Origin: RUG563 sp045589355
GTDB lineage: Bacteria; Bacillota; Clostridia; Christensenellales; Aristaeellaceae
Assembly: GCA_045589355.1 (NCBI GenBank)
Contig: JAZNOW010000058.1
Coordinates: forward strand, 1-64,000
Reading direction: 5' to 3'
Length of the DNA: 64,000 nt
In this document: positions 55,970 through 64,000 of the stretch, one piece after another
Numbering within the stretch: the first letter of the stretch is position 1
Layout of the letters: every line of letters begins with the position of its first letter
Made by a program: the position numbers and the translations under genes
The notes under the pieces: generated by a model
The model's input: only the letters and a program-made list of their open reading frames with translations
Databases searched by the model: none
What the model was told of the DNA's origin: nothing

Positions 55970-56825
55970 TTTTTTCGCCCTCCTTTTGCAAGTTCATCAG
56001 GGCGTCAAAAAGGGCGTCTTCCTCATAAATGCCTTCTTCCAGCGGCAGGCCGGCCTGGCGCAGGGCATTGGCCAGACGGCAGATGACGGGCACATCCAGC
56101 CCCATTTCCTCCAGCGCATCCGCATGGCGGAAGATTTCGGCGGGGGTGCCGTCCATGGCAACGGTGCCTTTTTTCATCACCACGCAGCGGGTGGCAAAAC
56201 GGGCCACGTCGTCCATGGAATGGGAAATCATGACGATGGTGGTGCCGTCTTTGTGCAGGGAAAGGATCAGCTGCAGCATATCCTCCCGGCTCATAGGGTC
56301 CAGCCCGGCGGCGGGTTCGTCCAGCACCAGCACCTGCGGCCGCATGGCCAGCACACCGGCCATGGCCACCCGGCGCATCTGACCGCCGGAAAGCTCAAAA
56401 GGCGATTTTTCTTTGAATTCGTCATAGGGCAGGCCCACTTTTTCCAAAGCCTCCTGCACCCGCTGCCGAATTTCTTCTTCGGAAAGGCCCAGGTTTTTGG
56501 GGCCGAACCCCACGTCCTTTTCCACCGTTTCTTCAAACAGCTGGTGCTCGGGGTACTGGAACACCAGCCCCACCTTCTGGCGCAGGGTGCGCTTGTCGAA
56601 GCCGGGGGCGTGGATATCTTCGCCGTCAATGAGCACCTGGCCGCCGGTGGGCTTCAAAAGGCCGTTGATGTGCTGGGCCAGGGTGGATTTACCGCTGCCG
56701 GTATGGCCCATCAGGGCCAGAAATTCGCCGGAGTGGATGAAAAAATTCACGTCTTTGATGGCGGTGGCCTGGAAAGGGCTGCCGGCCTGATAGGTGTGAG
56801 TTACGTTCCGGAAGGTGATTTGCAT
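55959..56825 (-). CDS. ecfA2: ECF transporter ATPase EcfA2
   Basis: A 288-residue ABC ATPase: Walker A MGHTGSGKSTLAQ, Q-loop VFQYPEHQLFEETV, signature ELSGGQMRRVAMAG, Walker B VLVLDEPAAGLDP and H-loop MISHSMDD. The EPEHQLFEETV-type Q-loop is diagnostic of EcfA2. It pairs with EcfA1 and EcfT in the core energising module. The start overlaps the ecfA1 end by 25 bases. Confidence 0.95.
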   Translation of the reverse strand: MQITFRNVTHTYQAGSPFQATAIKDVNFFIHSGEFLALMGHTGSGKSTLAQHINGLLKPTGGQVLIDGEDIHAPGFDKRTLRQKVGLVFQYPEHQLFEETVEKDVGFGPKNLGLSEEEIRQRVQEALEKVGLPYDEFKEKSPFELSGGQMRRVAMAGVLAMRPQVLVLDEPAAGLDPMSREDMLQLILSLHKDGTTIVMISHSMDDVARFATRCVVMKKGTVAMDGTPAEIFRHADALEEMGLDVPVICRLANALRQAGLPLEEGIYEEDALFDALMNLQKEGEKNVQ

Positions 56826-57652
56826 GCTGCGGCCACCTCCTTTACCATTTCTTCCACGGTGAGGATGCCTTCTTTCAGGGGCATGCCTTCCTTGCGCAGG
56901 CGATGGGCCAGTTTAGCCACCGGCGGCGCATCCAGCCGCAGGGCCTGCACCTTTTCCGGATCGGCAAATACTTCCCGGGGGCTGCCTTCCATGACGATGC
57001 TGCCGTCTTCCATCACAAACACATGCTGGCACTTGGCGGCTTCTTCCATGAAGTGGGTGATCCACACCACGGTGATGTTTTTTTCTTTGTTCAGCTTCTG
57101 CACGGCGGCAAACACTTCCTTGCGGCCCTGGGGGTCCAGCATGGCGGTAGCTTCGTCAAAGATGATGGCCCGGGGCTGCATGGCCAGGATGCCGGCAATG
57201 GCAATGCGCTGCTTCTGGCCGCCGGAAAGGGTGTGGGGGGCACGGTCCCTAAATTCCAGCATGCCCACGTCGGACAGGGCCTGGGTGATGCGGCCGGGCA
57301 TTTCCTGGGGCGGCACGCCGATGTTTTCCAGGCCGAAGGCCACATCGTCTTCCACCAGGGTGGCGACGATCTGGTTATCCGGGTTCTGGAACACCATGCC
57401 GGCATGGGAGCGGATGTCCCAGGTGCATTTTTCATCGGCGGTGTCCATGCCGCAAACCAGCACCTTCCCTTCGGTGGGCAGGTACAGGCCGTTGAGCAGC
57501 TTGGCCAGGGTGGATTTGCCGGAGCCGTTCTGCCCCAGCACAGCATAAAAAGCCCCTTCCGGTACGGTGAGGCTGACGTTTTTTACCGCTTGTTCCTGGG
57601 CGTCTTCATAGGCGAAGGAGACGTCCAGCACTTCAAAAATTGTTTCTGCCAT
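56801..57652 (-). CDS. ecfA1: ECF transporter ATPase EcfA1
   Basis: A 283-residue ABC ATPase: Walker A LGQNGSGKSTLAK, Q-loop VFQNPDNQIVATLVEDDVAF (EcfA1 type), signature TLSGGQKQRIAIAG, Walker B IIFDEATAMLDPQGR and H-loop WITHFMEE. It is the first gene of the ecfA1-ecfA2-ecfT operon. A TTGCAT-17-TATAAT promoter lies about 65 bases upstream. The usual neighbours rplQ and truA are absent here. Confidence 0.95.
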   Translation of the reverse strand: MAETIFEVLDVSFAYEDAQEQAVKNVSLTVPEGAFYAVLGQNGSGKSTLAKLLNGLYLPTEGKVLVCGMDTADEKCTWDIRSHAGMVFQNPDNQIVATLVEDDVAFGLENIGVPPQEMPGRITQALSDVGMLEFRDRAPHTLSGGQKQRIAIAGILAMQPRAIIFDEATAMLDPQGRKEVFAAVQKLNKEKNITVVWITHFMEEAAKCQHVFVMEDGSIVMEGSPREVFADPEKVQALRLDAPPVAKLAHRLRKEGMPLKEGILTVEEMVKEVAAACKSPSGT

Positions 57653-57681
57653 GGCTTCCTCAAAACAGGTTGGTCACAAAT

Positions 57682-57714
57682 AAAAAAGCAGTCCGCGTCC
57701 CAAGGACGCAGACT
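57682..57714 (-). terminator. terminator of sleB-ypeB
   Basis: On the minus strand AGTCTGCGTCC and GGACGCGGACT pair around TTG and are followed by GCTTTTTTATTTG. It lies between ypeB and ecfA1, just downstream of the ecf -10 element, so it ends ypeB transcription while lying in the ecf leader. Confidence 0.8.
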
Positions 57715-57716
57715 GG

Positions 57717-57745
57717 ATTATAGCACAATTTGGTTGGCGATGCAA
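57717..57745 (-). promoter_or_regulatory. promoter of the ecf operon
   Basis: On the minus strand TTGCAT (57745-57740), a 17-base spacer and TATAAT (57722-57717) form a good sigma-A promoter directly behind the ypeB stop. Its transcript would begin within the hairpin at 57682-57714. Confidence 0.65.
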
Positions 57746-57747
57746 CT

Positions 57748-59022
57748 TTATACCGTTTCCAGGCCGGTAGCGGATTCCACCACCTGCAAAAGCTCTTCCT
57801 GTGCACCAGAAAAAGCGTTGATATACAGCAGAAACTGCGCGTCCTGCCAGGTGCAGGAAAACTCATAGCACAGGATTTCTTCCTCATCTTTCGGGATCAG
57901 GCACAGGCGGCTGTCGTTTACCTGTAAAAGCGGGCTTACCTTTTCCAGCGCTTGCTCCTGAGAAAGGGAAGGCCGCAGGGCGGAACGGGCACGGTGATGG
58001 ATCAAGTAGTTTTTTGCTTCCATGCCCACCACCTCTGCCGTGTCCATCCTCAGCTGCACCTTGATCAGGTCCGGGTAGAGAAGCACGTCCCCCTGCACGG
58101 GTGCAAAGGACACCACCGCCATGCCCTCGTACACCTGGAAATAGGTGCTTTCCATGGGGCCGTAGCCGTTGCGTTCCAGAAAGAGAAGGGCGGCTTTTTT
58201 GCATTCCTCGATGGTCACAAGGCAGGGGAAGGCGCCGTTATCCGGGGTGATCCACAGCATTTTGCCCCCCTGCCTGGTGACGGCAGCTTCCAGCGTGATA
58301 TCCTGCAAGTGCAAGATGACGCCGTGGCAGGGGGTGGGGCCCTGCAGGGCAGCGCCGGGGGATACCGAAAGCACCCTGTTTTCCCCTATGCAGCTGCGGG
58401 CAATGCGGGCAGCTTCCTCCCAGGTGATTTCCTGTTGGGCGGAAAGGTTGGGTTCTGTGTCCTGCCGGGCGTCGGAGAAGGGGCCGTCGTAGATGAGGGT
58501 GGGGTAGGAAACGGCACTGTCGAAAGCTTCTGTCTGCCCTTCCGGATAAAACGGAGGCAGGGAGGAAGAAAGGGCAAGCGTTTCCTGCTGGGCCATCAGG
58601 CTCCGGGTGCAGGCCCTGCAGGTATCGATCAGGGCGGAAAGCTGGGCGGTATCGGAGGGGGAAAGGCTTTCCTGCTCCATCAGGGTGCGGGCATAGGCGG
58701 AAAGCTGGTTGGTCAATTTTATGGCCTGCATGGTGTCGGGGTGGGAAAGAGGCAGAAGGGAAAGGCTGCGCTGCACCTGGCCTGCACCTTCCGATACATG
58801 GGAAAGGTAATAATCCCCGGCGTTGGCATCCTGGGAAAGCATGGCTTTTTGCAGGGCATACTGCATGCTCTCCATCTGTGTCAGGGCAGAGAGCAGCGTG
58901 CCCCGGTGCATTTCTTCCACCCTTCTTTTCCAGCCGTCGGCCCGATAGCCCTGCCAGGCACTGAACGCGGAAAAAAGGCATAAGCACACAAACAATAATG
59001 CAAGCGAAACGGTTTTTCTCAT
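57748..59022 (-). CDS. ypeB: germination protein YpeB
   Basis: A 424-residue protein with an N-terminal membrane segment (SLALLFVCLCLFSAFSAW), a helical region (about 30-170) and C-terminal PepSY-like repeats (EITWEEAARIARSCIGENRV, SLSQEQALEKVSPLLQ). YpeB stabilises the cortex-lytic enzyme SleB in the spore inner membrane. The ATG at 59022 has GGGAGC upstream and is 10 bases past the sleB stop. The sleB-ypeB pair is conserved in spore formers. Confidence 0.93.
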   Translation of the reverse strand: MRKTVSLALLFVCLCLFSAFSAWQGYRADGWKRRVEEMHRGTLLSALTQMESMQYALQKAMLSQDANAGDYYLSHVSEGAGQVQRSLSLLPLSHPDTMQAIKLTNQLSAYARTLMEQESLSPSDTAQLSALIDTCRACTRSLMAQQETLALSSSLPPFYPEGQTEAFDSAVSYPTLIYDGPFSDARQDTEPNLSAQQEITWEEAARIARSCIGENRVLSVSPGAALQGPTPCHGVILHLQDITLEAAVTRQGGKMLWITPDNGAFPCLVTIEECKKAALLFLERNGYGPMESTYFQVYEGMAVVSFAPVQGDVLLYPDLIKVQLRMDTAEVVGMEAKNYLIHHRARSALRPSLSQEQALEKVSPLLQVNDSRLCLIPKDEEEILCYEFSCTWQDAQFLLYINAFSGAQEELLQVVESATGLETV

Positions 59023-59032
59023 AATAGCTCCC

Positions 59033-59680
59033 TTATACGGCAAAATTGTGGTTGCCAATGGCCAGCCGTACCTCTCTTGTCCAGATCCAGTCGGAGGTGG
59101 AGGTGACGGGATTATAGTAGTACAAACAGCCGCCGGAAGGATCCCAGCCGTTCATGGCGTCCCGTGCGGCCCGGATGGAATCGCTGTCCGGGGTCAGGTT
59201 GATCTGGCCGTCCTTGACACAGTCAAACGCGCCGGATTGATAGATGACGCCGGAAATGGTGTTGGGAAAAGCGGCGGAGCGAACACGGTTGAGCACCACG
59301 GCGGCCACTGCCACCTTGCCCACGTAGGGCTCCCCCCGGGCTTCGCCGTGCACCAGCCTTGCCAGCAGGTAAATTTCGCTTTCGCCGGCGGAAGCGGCAG
59401 CCGCTCCTGCAGGCAGGCCAAGGGCTGCCAGCGTGGCCGGACCCACCACACCGTCTGCCTTCAGCCCGTTCCTTTTCTGGAACAGGATCACCGCGTTGTA
59501 GGTGCTTTGGCCATAAATGCCGTCGGCGGAGCCTGTCAGGTATCCCCATTGGATCAGCCGCTGCTGTATCTTTACCACCTCCTGCCCCCGGCTGCCCCAG
59601 GCGATGGCCCCCTGGGCATGGGCGGCCGTCAGGCATAACGCAAGCGCCACAGCCAGGCAGATGACCACTTTCTGCTTCAT
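59033..59680 (-). CDS. sleB: spore cortex-lytic enzyme SleB
   Basis: A 215-residue secreted protein. A signal peptide (MKQKVVICLAVALALCLTAA) is followed by a peptidoglycan-binding domain (GSRGQEVVKIQQRLIQWGYL, then GPATLAALG) and the SleB hydrolase domain (YLLARLVHGEARGEPYVGKV, with catalytic Glu in HGEARG; VAAVVLNRVRSAAFPNTISG; ending TREVRLAIGNHNFAV). It cleaves muramic-lactam cortex peptidoglycan during germination. ATG 59680 is spaced 10 bases from AAGGA; a GTG at 59689 is too near. Confidence 0.95.
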   Translation of the reverse strand: MKQKVVICLAVALALCLTAAHAQGAIAWGSRGQEVVKIQQRLIQWGYLTGSADGIYGQSTYNAVILFQKRNGLKADGVVGPATLAALGLPAGAAAASAGESEIYLLARLVHGEARGEPYVGKVAVAAVVLNRVRSAAFPNTISGVIYQSGAFDCVKDGQINLTPDSDSIRAARDAMNGWDPSGGCLYYYNPVTSTSDWIWTREVRLAIGNHNFAV

Positions 59681-59765
59681 TTCATTCACGTCCTTTCCCG
59701 CTTATTGTGTGCAGGAAAGACCGCCATTTACCAAGGAAATGTTACAAAAATATGAAAATTCTGTC

Positions 59766-59794
59766 TTGACATTGTTGCAAAATATAGATAGAAT
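59766..59794 (+). promoter_or_regulatory. promoter of the multi-repeat cell-wall protein
   Basis: TTGACA (59766-59771), 17 bases, TAGAAT (59789-59794). It is a near-consensus sigma-A promoter 41 bases before the start codon at 59836. Confidence 0.75.
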
Positions 59795-59835
59795 AAGTTG
59801 TAAACTTATGTGCGATGGTGCGGAGGTTTGAAAAG

Positions 59836-62748
59836 ATGGGCAAAAAACTGTTGAAAAAGGTGGCAGTATGGCTGGCGGCAACGGTGCTGCTTGTTTGCTT
59901 TGCTGCCATTGCCGCGGCGGAAAATTATCCTTTTGTCAGGATCACCACGTCCGCCCTTTCTTTGCGCAGCCTGCCCAGCGAAAGCGCCTCCGTTGCTGCC
60001 CAGGTGCCTCAGAACAGGGCCCTTCTCATTACCGGGGAAAACGGCAGCTATTACGTGGTTTCCTACGATAATGTAACGGGCTATGTGCTGAAAAACTATC
60101 TGGGTGGCGCCGCTGCCACCCAGGCCCCTGCCGCCGCTTCCTACACTTCCCTTTCCAACGGCAGCAAGGGCGACAATGTGAAACAGCTGCAGCAGGCGCT
60201 GAAGGACCTTGGCTATTACAAATCCACCGTGGACGGCAAGTTCGGCAACGGCACCCGCACCGCCGTGCGGGCGTTCCAGAAGATGAACGGGCTCAGCGTC
60301 AGCGGCGTGGCCGATCTGGCCACCCAGACCCTTTTGTATCAGGGCGCGCCCAAAAACGCCGACGGCCTGGTGATTTCCAATCCGAACAAAGACGTGTATG
60401 AAACCCTGTCCCGGGGCATGAAGGGCGAGCAGGTGAAAACCCTGCAGCGCAGGCTGAAGGAACTGGGCTACTATACCAGCACGATCGATGGTTCCTTTGG
60501 TTCCGGCACGCTGAACGCCGTGCGGGCGTTCCAGAAAAAGGCCGGCCTTTCCCAGACGGGCATTGCCGATAACGATACCCAGCTTTTGCTTTATGATGCC
60601 CTGGCGCCTGCCGCCAGGGACCAGGCTACCGCAACGCCTGCCCCCAAGGCCACCGCAACGCCCCTTCCCCAGAGCGGCTACCCCTACCAGACCTATACCA
60701 CCGCTTCCGTGAACATGCGAAAAAAAGCCTCCATTTCTTCCGCCCGTATCACCACCGTGCCCAAGGGGGCCAATGTGACCGTGACGGGCAATGAAGACGG
60801 CTTTGTGAAGGTGAGCTATAACGGCAGGGAAGGGTACCTGATGGCGGATTATGTGTACATTCCCGCCCAGTACCTGCCCGGCAATACTCTGGAAGAAGAT
60901 AACCAGGCCCAGCAGGATTACAGAACATTGCAGCAGGGCAGCACCGGCAGCGCCGTGAAGGCATTGCAGGAAGCCCTGAAGGAACTGGGCTTCTATTCCG
61001 GCATCGCGGACGGCGTGTACGGCAGCGGCACGGTGACCGCCGTGAAATCCTTCCAGAAGAAAAACGGCCTGCGCCAGGACGGCGCGGCTTCGCCCGAAAT
61101 GCAGAAACTGATTTTTGAGGGCAAGCCTCAGAACAGCAAGGGCAAAAAGACCAATGTGAAAACCCTGCCCCCCATTGAAAACTATCCCATGCAGCTCAAC
61201 GACCGGGGCGATGCCGTTACCGCCCTGCAAAGAAAGCTGAACGTGCTGGGCTATTTCACCGGCGAATACACCAATATCTATAACTCCGCTACCCAGAAGG
61301 CCGTGAAAGCCTTCCAGAAGGACCATTCCCTCACCGTGGACGGCAAGGCCGGTGAAAAGACGCTCCGGCTTTTGAGCCTGCTCAACGTCACCCCTGCCCC
61401 CGGCACGACCCCTGCTCCCCAGAACACGCCGCTGACGGAAAGCAATGTGATCATCATGCAAAGCGGCACCCGGGGCCAGGCGGTGATCAGCCTGCAGGAA
61501 AGGCTGATGGAGCTGGGTTACTACACCTGCACGGCAGATGGGGTGTATGACAGCGACGATATTTCCGCCGTGAAGGCTTTCCAGAAGCAGAACGGCCTGA
61601 AGGCAGACGGTATTGCCGGCCTGGCAACCCAGCAGAAGCTGTACAGCAGCAGCGCTGCACCGGCGCCCAATGCCAATATTGTTTTGCCCACTCCCGTGCC
61701 CTTTGTTACCCCCGATGTGAGGATTACCCTGCGCAATGGCAGTACCGGCGAATATGTGCGCCTGCTGCAGGAACGCCTTTCCGTGCTGGGCTACTATGAA
61801 GGCGGCGTGGACGGCCATTACGGCAGCGGCACCCTGCGGGCCGTGGTCACCTTCCAGCAGTTCCATAACCTGAGCGCCGACGGCGTGGCGGGTAAAAAGA
61901 CCCAGGAAATGCTCTACAGCAACAATGCCAAAACATATGCCCAGGCTAAGCCTACGCCTGCCCCCACCCCCAAGCCCACCGCCACCCCAAAGCCCGGCCA
62001 GACGGATGCGGCAGTGAACACGCTGCTGAAAAACGGCAGCCGGGGCGATGCCGTGAAAAAACTGCAGAAGCGGCTGGTGGAACTGGGCTACCTTACGGTG
62101 GCAGACGGCGTATACGGCCCCAAAACGTATAACGCCGTGCGTTCTTTCCAGAAAAAGAACGGCCTGTCTGCCGATGGTGTGGCCGGCAGCATGACCCAGA
62201 ACCGGCTCTATTCCGCCGCCGCCATCGGTGCAAACGGCAAAACAGCCGGTACAACGGGCAATGTTTCTTCCGGCAGCGGCACATCCTCCGGCGGCACCTC
62301 CTCTTTCCGTGTGCCCAGTGCCGGCGAAGTGCGCTATGCCAACTGGTACACCGAAATCCGCTCCCGGGCCAAGCTGATGCCGGATGTGGTGATTTACGAT
62401 CCCGATACCGGGCTGCACTACAACCTGCACATGTTCTCCTTCGGCAAGCATGCCGATGCCGAACCGCCCACCGCCAAGGACGTGGAAATCATGAACCAGA
62501 TCATCGGCGAAGATGACTGGGGGCCCAAGTATGTGTGGGTCATTTTCAGCGATGGCCGTGTGTACATCGGCTCCACCCACTCCAAGGGCCACACCGTGGA
62601 TCACGATTCCGACAACGGCCTTACCGGTCACATCTGCCTCCACTTCCCCCGCATCATGAGCGAAGCGGAAGCCACCGGCCCCTATGCCGTCAGCCATCAG
62701 AAGGAAATCCTCTGGGGCTGGGAATTGACCCAGGCCATGATCCGCTGA
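59836..62748 (+). CDS. secreted protein with seven peptidoglycan-binding repeats and two SH3 domains
   Basis: A 970-residue exported protein. The signal peptide is KVAVWLAATVLLVCFAAIAA. An N-terminal SH3-like domain (SLRSLPSESASVAAQVPQ) is followed by two PG_binding_1 repeats, a second SH3 domain (VNMRKKASISSARITTVPKG), and five more repeats. Each repeat has the form RGDAVxxLQxxLxxLGY...DGxYGxxTxxAVxxFQ...DGxAGxxTQxxLY. Pro/Ala/Thr linkers (TPAPTPKPTATPKPG) separate some repeats. The C-terminal 140 residues (YTEIRSRAKLMPDVVIYDPD, then DNGLTGHICLHFPRIMSEA) form an unrecognised, His-containing domain. No classical hydrolase was seen, but H and D residues in GSTHSKGHTVDHDSDNG could be catalytic. 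It probably binds cell wall or spore cortex. Confidence 0.88.
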   Translation: MGKKLLKKVAVWLAATVLLVCFAAIAAAENYPFVRITTSALSLRSLPSESASVAAQVPQNRALLITGENGSYYVVSYDNVTGYVLKNYLGGAAATQAPAAASYTSLSNGSKGDNVKQLQQALKDLGYYKSTVDGKFGNGTRTAVRAFQKMNGLSVSGVADLATQTLLYQGAPKNADGLVISNPNKDVYETLSRGMKGEQVKTLQRRLKELGYYTSTIDGSFGSGTLNAVRAFQKKAGLSQTGIADNDTQLLLYDALAPAARDQATATPAPKATATPLPQSGYPYQTYTTASVNMRKKASISSARITTVPKGANVTVTGNEDGFVKVSYNGREGYLMADYVYIPAQYLPGNTLEEDNQAQQDYRTLQQGSTGSAVKALQEALKELGFYSGIADGVYGSGTVTAVKSFQKKNGLRQDGAASPEMQKLIFEGKPQNSKGKKTNVKTLPPIENYPMQLNDRGDAVTALQRKLNVLGYFTGEYTNIYNSATQKAVKAFQKDHSLTVDGKAGEKTLRLLSLLNVTPAPGTTPAPQNTPLTESNVIIMQSGTRGQAVISLQERLMELGYYTCTADGVYDSDDISAVKAFQKQNGLKADGIAGLATQQKLYSSSAAPAPNANIVLPTPVPFVTPDVRITLRNGSTGEYVRLLQERLSVLGYYEGGVDGHYGSGTLRAVVTFQQFHNLSADGVAGKKTQEMLYSNNAKTYAQAKPTPAPTPKPTATPKPGQTDAAVNTLLKNGSRGDAVKKLQKRLVELGYLTVADGVYGPKTYNAVRSFQKKNGLSADGVAGSMTQNRLYSAAAIGANGKTAGTTGNVSSGSGTSSGGTSSFRVPSAGEVRYANWYTEIRSRAKLMPDVVIYDPDTGLHYNLHMFSFGKHADAEPPTAKDVEIMNQIIGEDDWGPKYVWVIFSDGRVYIGSTHSKGHTVDHDSDNGLTGHICLHFPRIMSEAEATGPYAVSHQKEILWGWELTQAMIR

Positions 62749-62755
62749 ACATAAA

Positions 62756-62798
62756 AAAAGAACTTCCGATATCCGGTTGGGTATCGGAAGTTTTTTTG
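62756..62798. terminator. bidirectional terminator
   Basis: AACTTCCGATA and TATCGGAAGTT pair around a ten-base loop, with an A-run to the left and TTTTTTT to the right. It separates the secreted protein gene from the converging TPR gene. Confidence 0.9.
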
Positions 62799-62799
62799 T

Positions 62800-64000
62800 T
62801 CAGGAAAGGGTTTGGCAGGCGCTGATGATCGCCTGCAGCTCTGCCTGTTCCTCCGGGTTGGTTGTACAGGAGAGCAGCCGGGCAGCCGTCTTTTGAGCAA
62901 GGCGGGCAAAACGGCGTGCTTCCTGCGGGTTGTTTTTGTCCTGACAGAGGGTGTGCATGAAAAGGTAATACTGCATCACAAGGGTGGTGGCGTCGGTATC
63001 CTGGGTCTGCTCGGCCCAGGGCATGGCCATGGCGAAGCAGCGGGTGATGTGGTGTTCTGCCTTTTCGTATTGCTTTCTTTTGTGATAGGCGATGGCAAGG
63101 CAGCGGTGGCCTTCCGCCAGGGCACAGCAAAGAGCGGTGTTTTCGGGCGGGGGCGCCTGATCGGCCCATTGGGCACCGGCAGCGTACTGACGGAACGCCT
63201 CCTCATCGTTTCCTTCCGTTTGCGCCATGTCTGCCAGCACAAAGTGGCAGTGCGCCGCTGCATGGATACAGGTGGACGCATCCGCAGTGGGCTTCATTTG
63301 CCGGTACACAAGGATGGCTTTTTCCAGATGGGTGCGTGCGGTGGAAAAATCGTCCGTTTCATAGGCGGTGACGCCCAGAAGGTAAAGGGCGTTGGGGTAT
63401 ACGCTGCGGATGAGCAGGGATTGACTGCGGCTGAACAGCTTTTCGCCTTCAAAAAGGCAGGCGGTAATGTAGGCGTCCTTTCGGGTAACGGCGCCCAGTT
63501 GCATTTCGCAGCAGGCCAGCAGACGGTAGTTTTCCACAAGCAGAAAATGCTCGTCTTCCGAAAGGGAATGTGCCGGGTACTGCTGGCGGATGCGCAGGCT
63601 TTCCAGCGCCAGAGTGCGTGCGGTGCGGTATTGGGATTGATAATAGAAAATTTCGGCCAGCTTTGCGTCGGCCTGTGCCAGCTGCAGCTGAGTTTCCTGC
63701 GAAGAGGTGTGCTTGTTCACTTCTTCCAGGCTTTCTTTCATTTTGGTGAAATAGTGCTGCGCCTGTGGCATATCACCGGTCTGATCCGCCACTTCCGCCA
63801 GCCTGCGGTAACGCTGGCAAAGATGCAGGCGGGCATCCTTGCTTTGGGAAAGCTGGTTCAGCTTCAGACACTGATCCAGCGCTTTCTGGAAATAGATGCG
63901 GGCACGGGAAATGTTGCTGTTCAGCAGTTCGATGGCGCCCATCCGGTCATACATGGTGCACAGGGCGGTCTGGGCTTTTTCGCCGTCGGTAAGCTGGGTC
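62800..64000 (-). CDS. tetratricopeptide-repeat protein (partial, cut by the window edge)
   Basis: At least 399 residues, with the frame open to the end of the window, so the true start lies outside. It is built of TPR-like helical repeats (ARIYFQKALDQCLKLNQLSQ; QAQHYFTKMKESLEEVNKHT; TARTHLEKAILVYRQMKP; YEKAEHHITRCFAMAMPW). It is rich in Ala, Gln and Leu. No enzyme domain is visible in the part present. Such proteins often follow a helix-turn-helix or kinase domain located upstream, but this is not in the window. The function is unknown. Confidence 0.75.
   Translation of the reverse strand, partial: TQLTDGEKAQTALCTMYDRMGAIELLNSNISRARIYFQKALDQCLKLNQLSQSKDARLHLCQRYRRLAEVADQTGDMPQAQHYFTKMKESLEEVNKHTSSQETQLQLAQADAKLAEIFYYQSQYRTARTLALESLRIRQQYPAHSLSEDEHFLLVENYRLLACCEMQLGAVTRKDAYITACLFEGEKLFSRSQSLLIRSVYPNALYLLGVTAYETDDFSTARTHLEKAILVYRQMKPTADASTCIHAAAHCHFVLADMAQTEGNDEEAFRQYAAGAQWADQAPPPENTALCCALAEGHRCLAIAYHKRKQYEKAEHHITRCFAMAMPWAEQTQDTDATTLVMQYYLFMHTLCQDKNNPQEARRFARLAQKTAARLLSCTTNPEEQAELQAIISACQTLS

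Noticed and set aside
59806..62697. A 963-codon minus-strand frame across the peptidoglycan-binding protein
   Set aside because: Repeated domains on the plus strand create a repeated antisense frame; it has no ribosome binding site or known domain.

Overview
The window comes from the chromosome of an endospore-forming member of the Bacillota, most likely a Clostridia relative. The evidence is a set of sporulation genes (yabP, yabQ, a Gin-type anti-sigma factor, sleB-ypeB, spoVT), strong AGGAGG ribosome binding sites, ECF-type transport genes and the codon use. The backbone is GC-rich. The species cannot be named from the sequence alone.

Layout. 1-600: a five-tRNA operon (Val, Asp, Phe, Gly, Cys). 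600-21,300: core and metabolic genes. These are a putative regulated membrane protein/XRE pair, a GH2 glycosidase, a flavodoxin-like reductase, a PduL-type phosphotransacylase, two tandem signal peptidases, yabP-yabQ-divIC-ppx, a broken nucleotide pyrophosphohydrolase gene, a fucose-isomerase-like/DUF4867 pair, UDP-galactopyranose mutase, a MarR-controlled heterodimeric ABC exporter, an SGNH hydrolase, a peroxiredoxin, a metalloprotease and an MBL-fold hydrolase. 50,900-64,000: core genes again: a solute-binding-like secreted protein, Gin, a HAD-thymidylate kinase fusion, mnmA, a GC-rich repeat zone, ecfT-ecfA2-ecfA1, ypeB-sleB, a secreted protein with seven peptidoglycan-binding repeats, and a partial TPR protein.

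The central feature is a 28,883-bp integrative mobilizable element (about 21,509-50,391) inserted inside the sporulation gene spoVT. The first 33 codons of spoVT lie at 21,415-21,513. The remaining 151 codons lie at 50,397-50,852, fused in frame to the element's own large serine recombinase. Both junctions share the 9-bp core GGCGACCCG. Joining the two inner flanks rebuilds a 50-bp dyad-symmetric attP (18 of 23 arm positions match around a CGAC centre). Excision would restore a 184-residue SpoVT and give the recombinase its own 24-residue tail.

The element carries a MobV relaxase, a pMV158-like oriT, a CHC2 zinc-finger protein and many XRE regulators. Its lower-GC interior (about 28-47 kb) is a defence island: hipB-hipA-DUF2971, a seven-gene cluster, a RelB-like/PD-(D/E)XK nuclease pair, and a SLOG-family protein divergent from an XRE regulator. 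The seven-gene cluster is cytosine-5 methyltransferase, AIPR protein, DrmE-like protein, NERD-UvrD helicase, DrmA-like helicase, DrmB-like DUF1998 protein and Vsr endonuclease. It resembles class 2 DISARM but has no recognisable DrmC phospholipase-D gene. In its place are AIPR, Vsr and a NERD-helicase, which are more often seen in other methylase-linked defence cassettes. This hybrid, preceded by a small XRE controller and a palindromic operator, is the best candidate for an undescribed system in the window.
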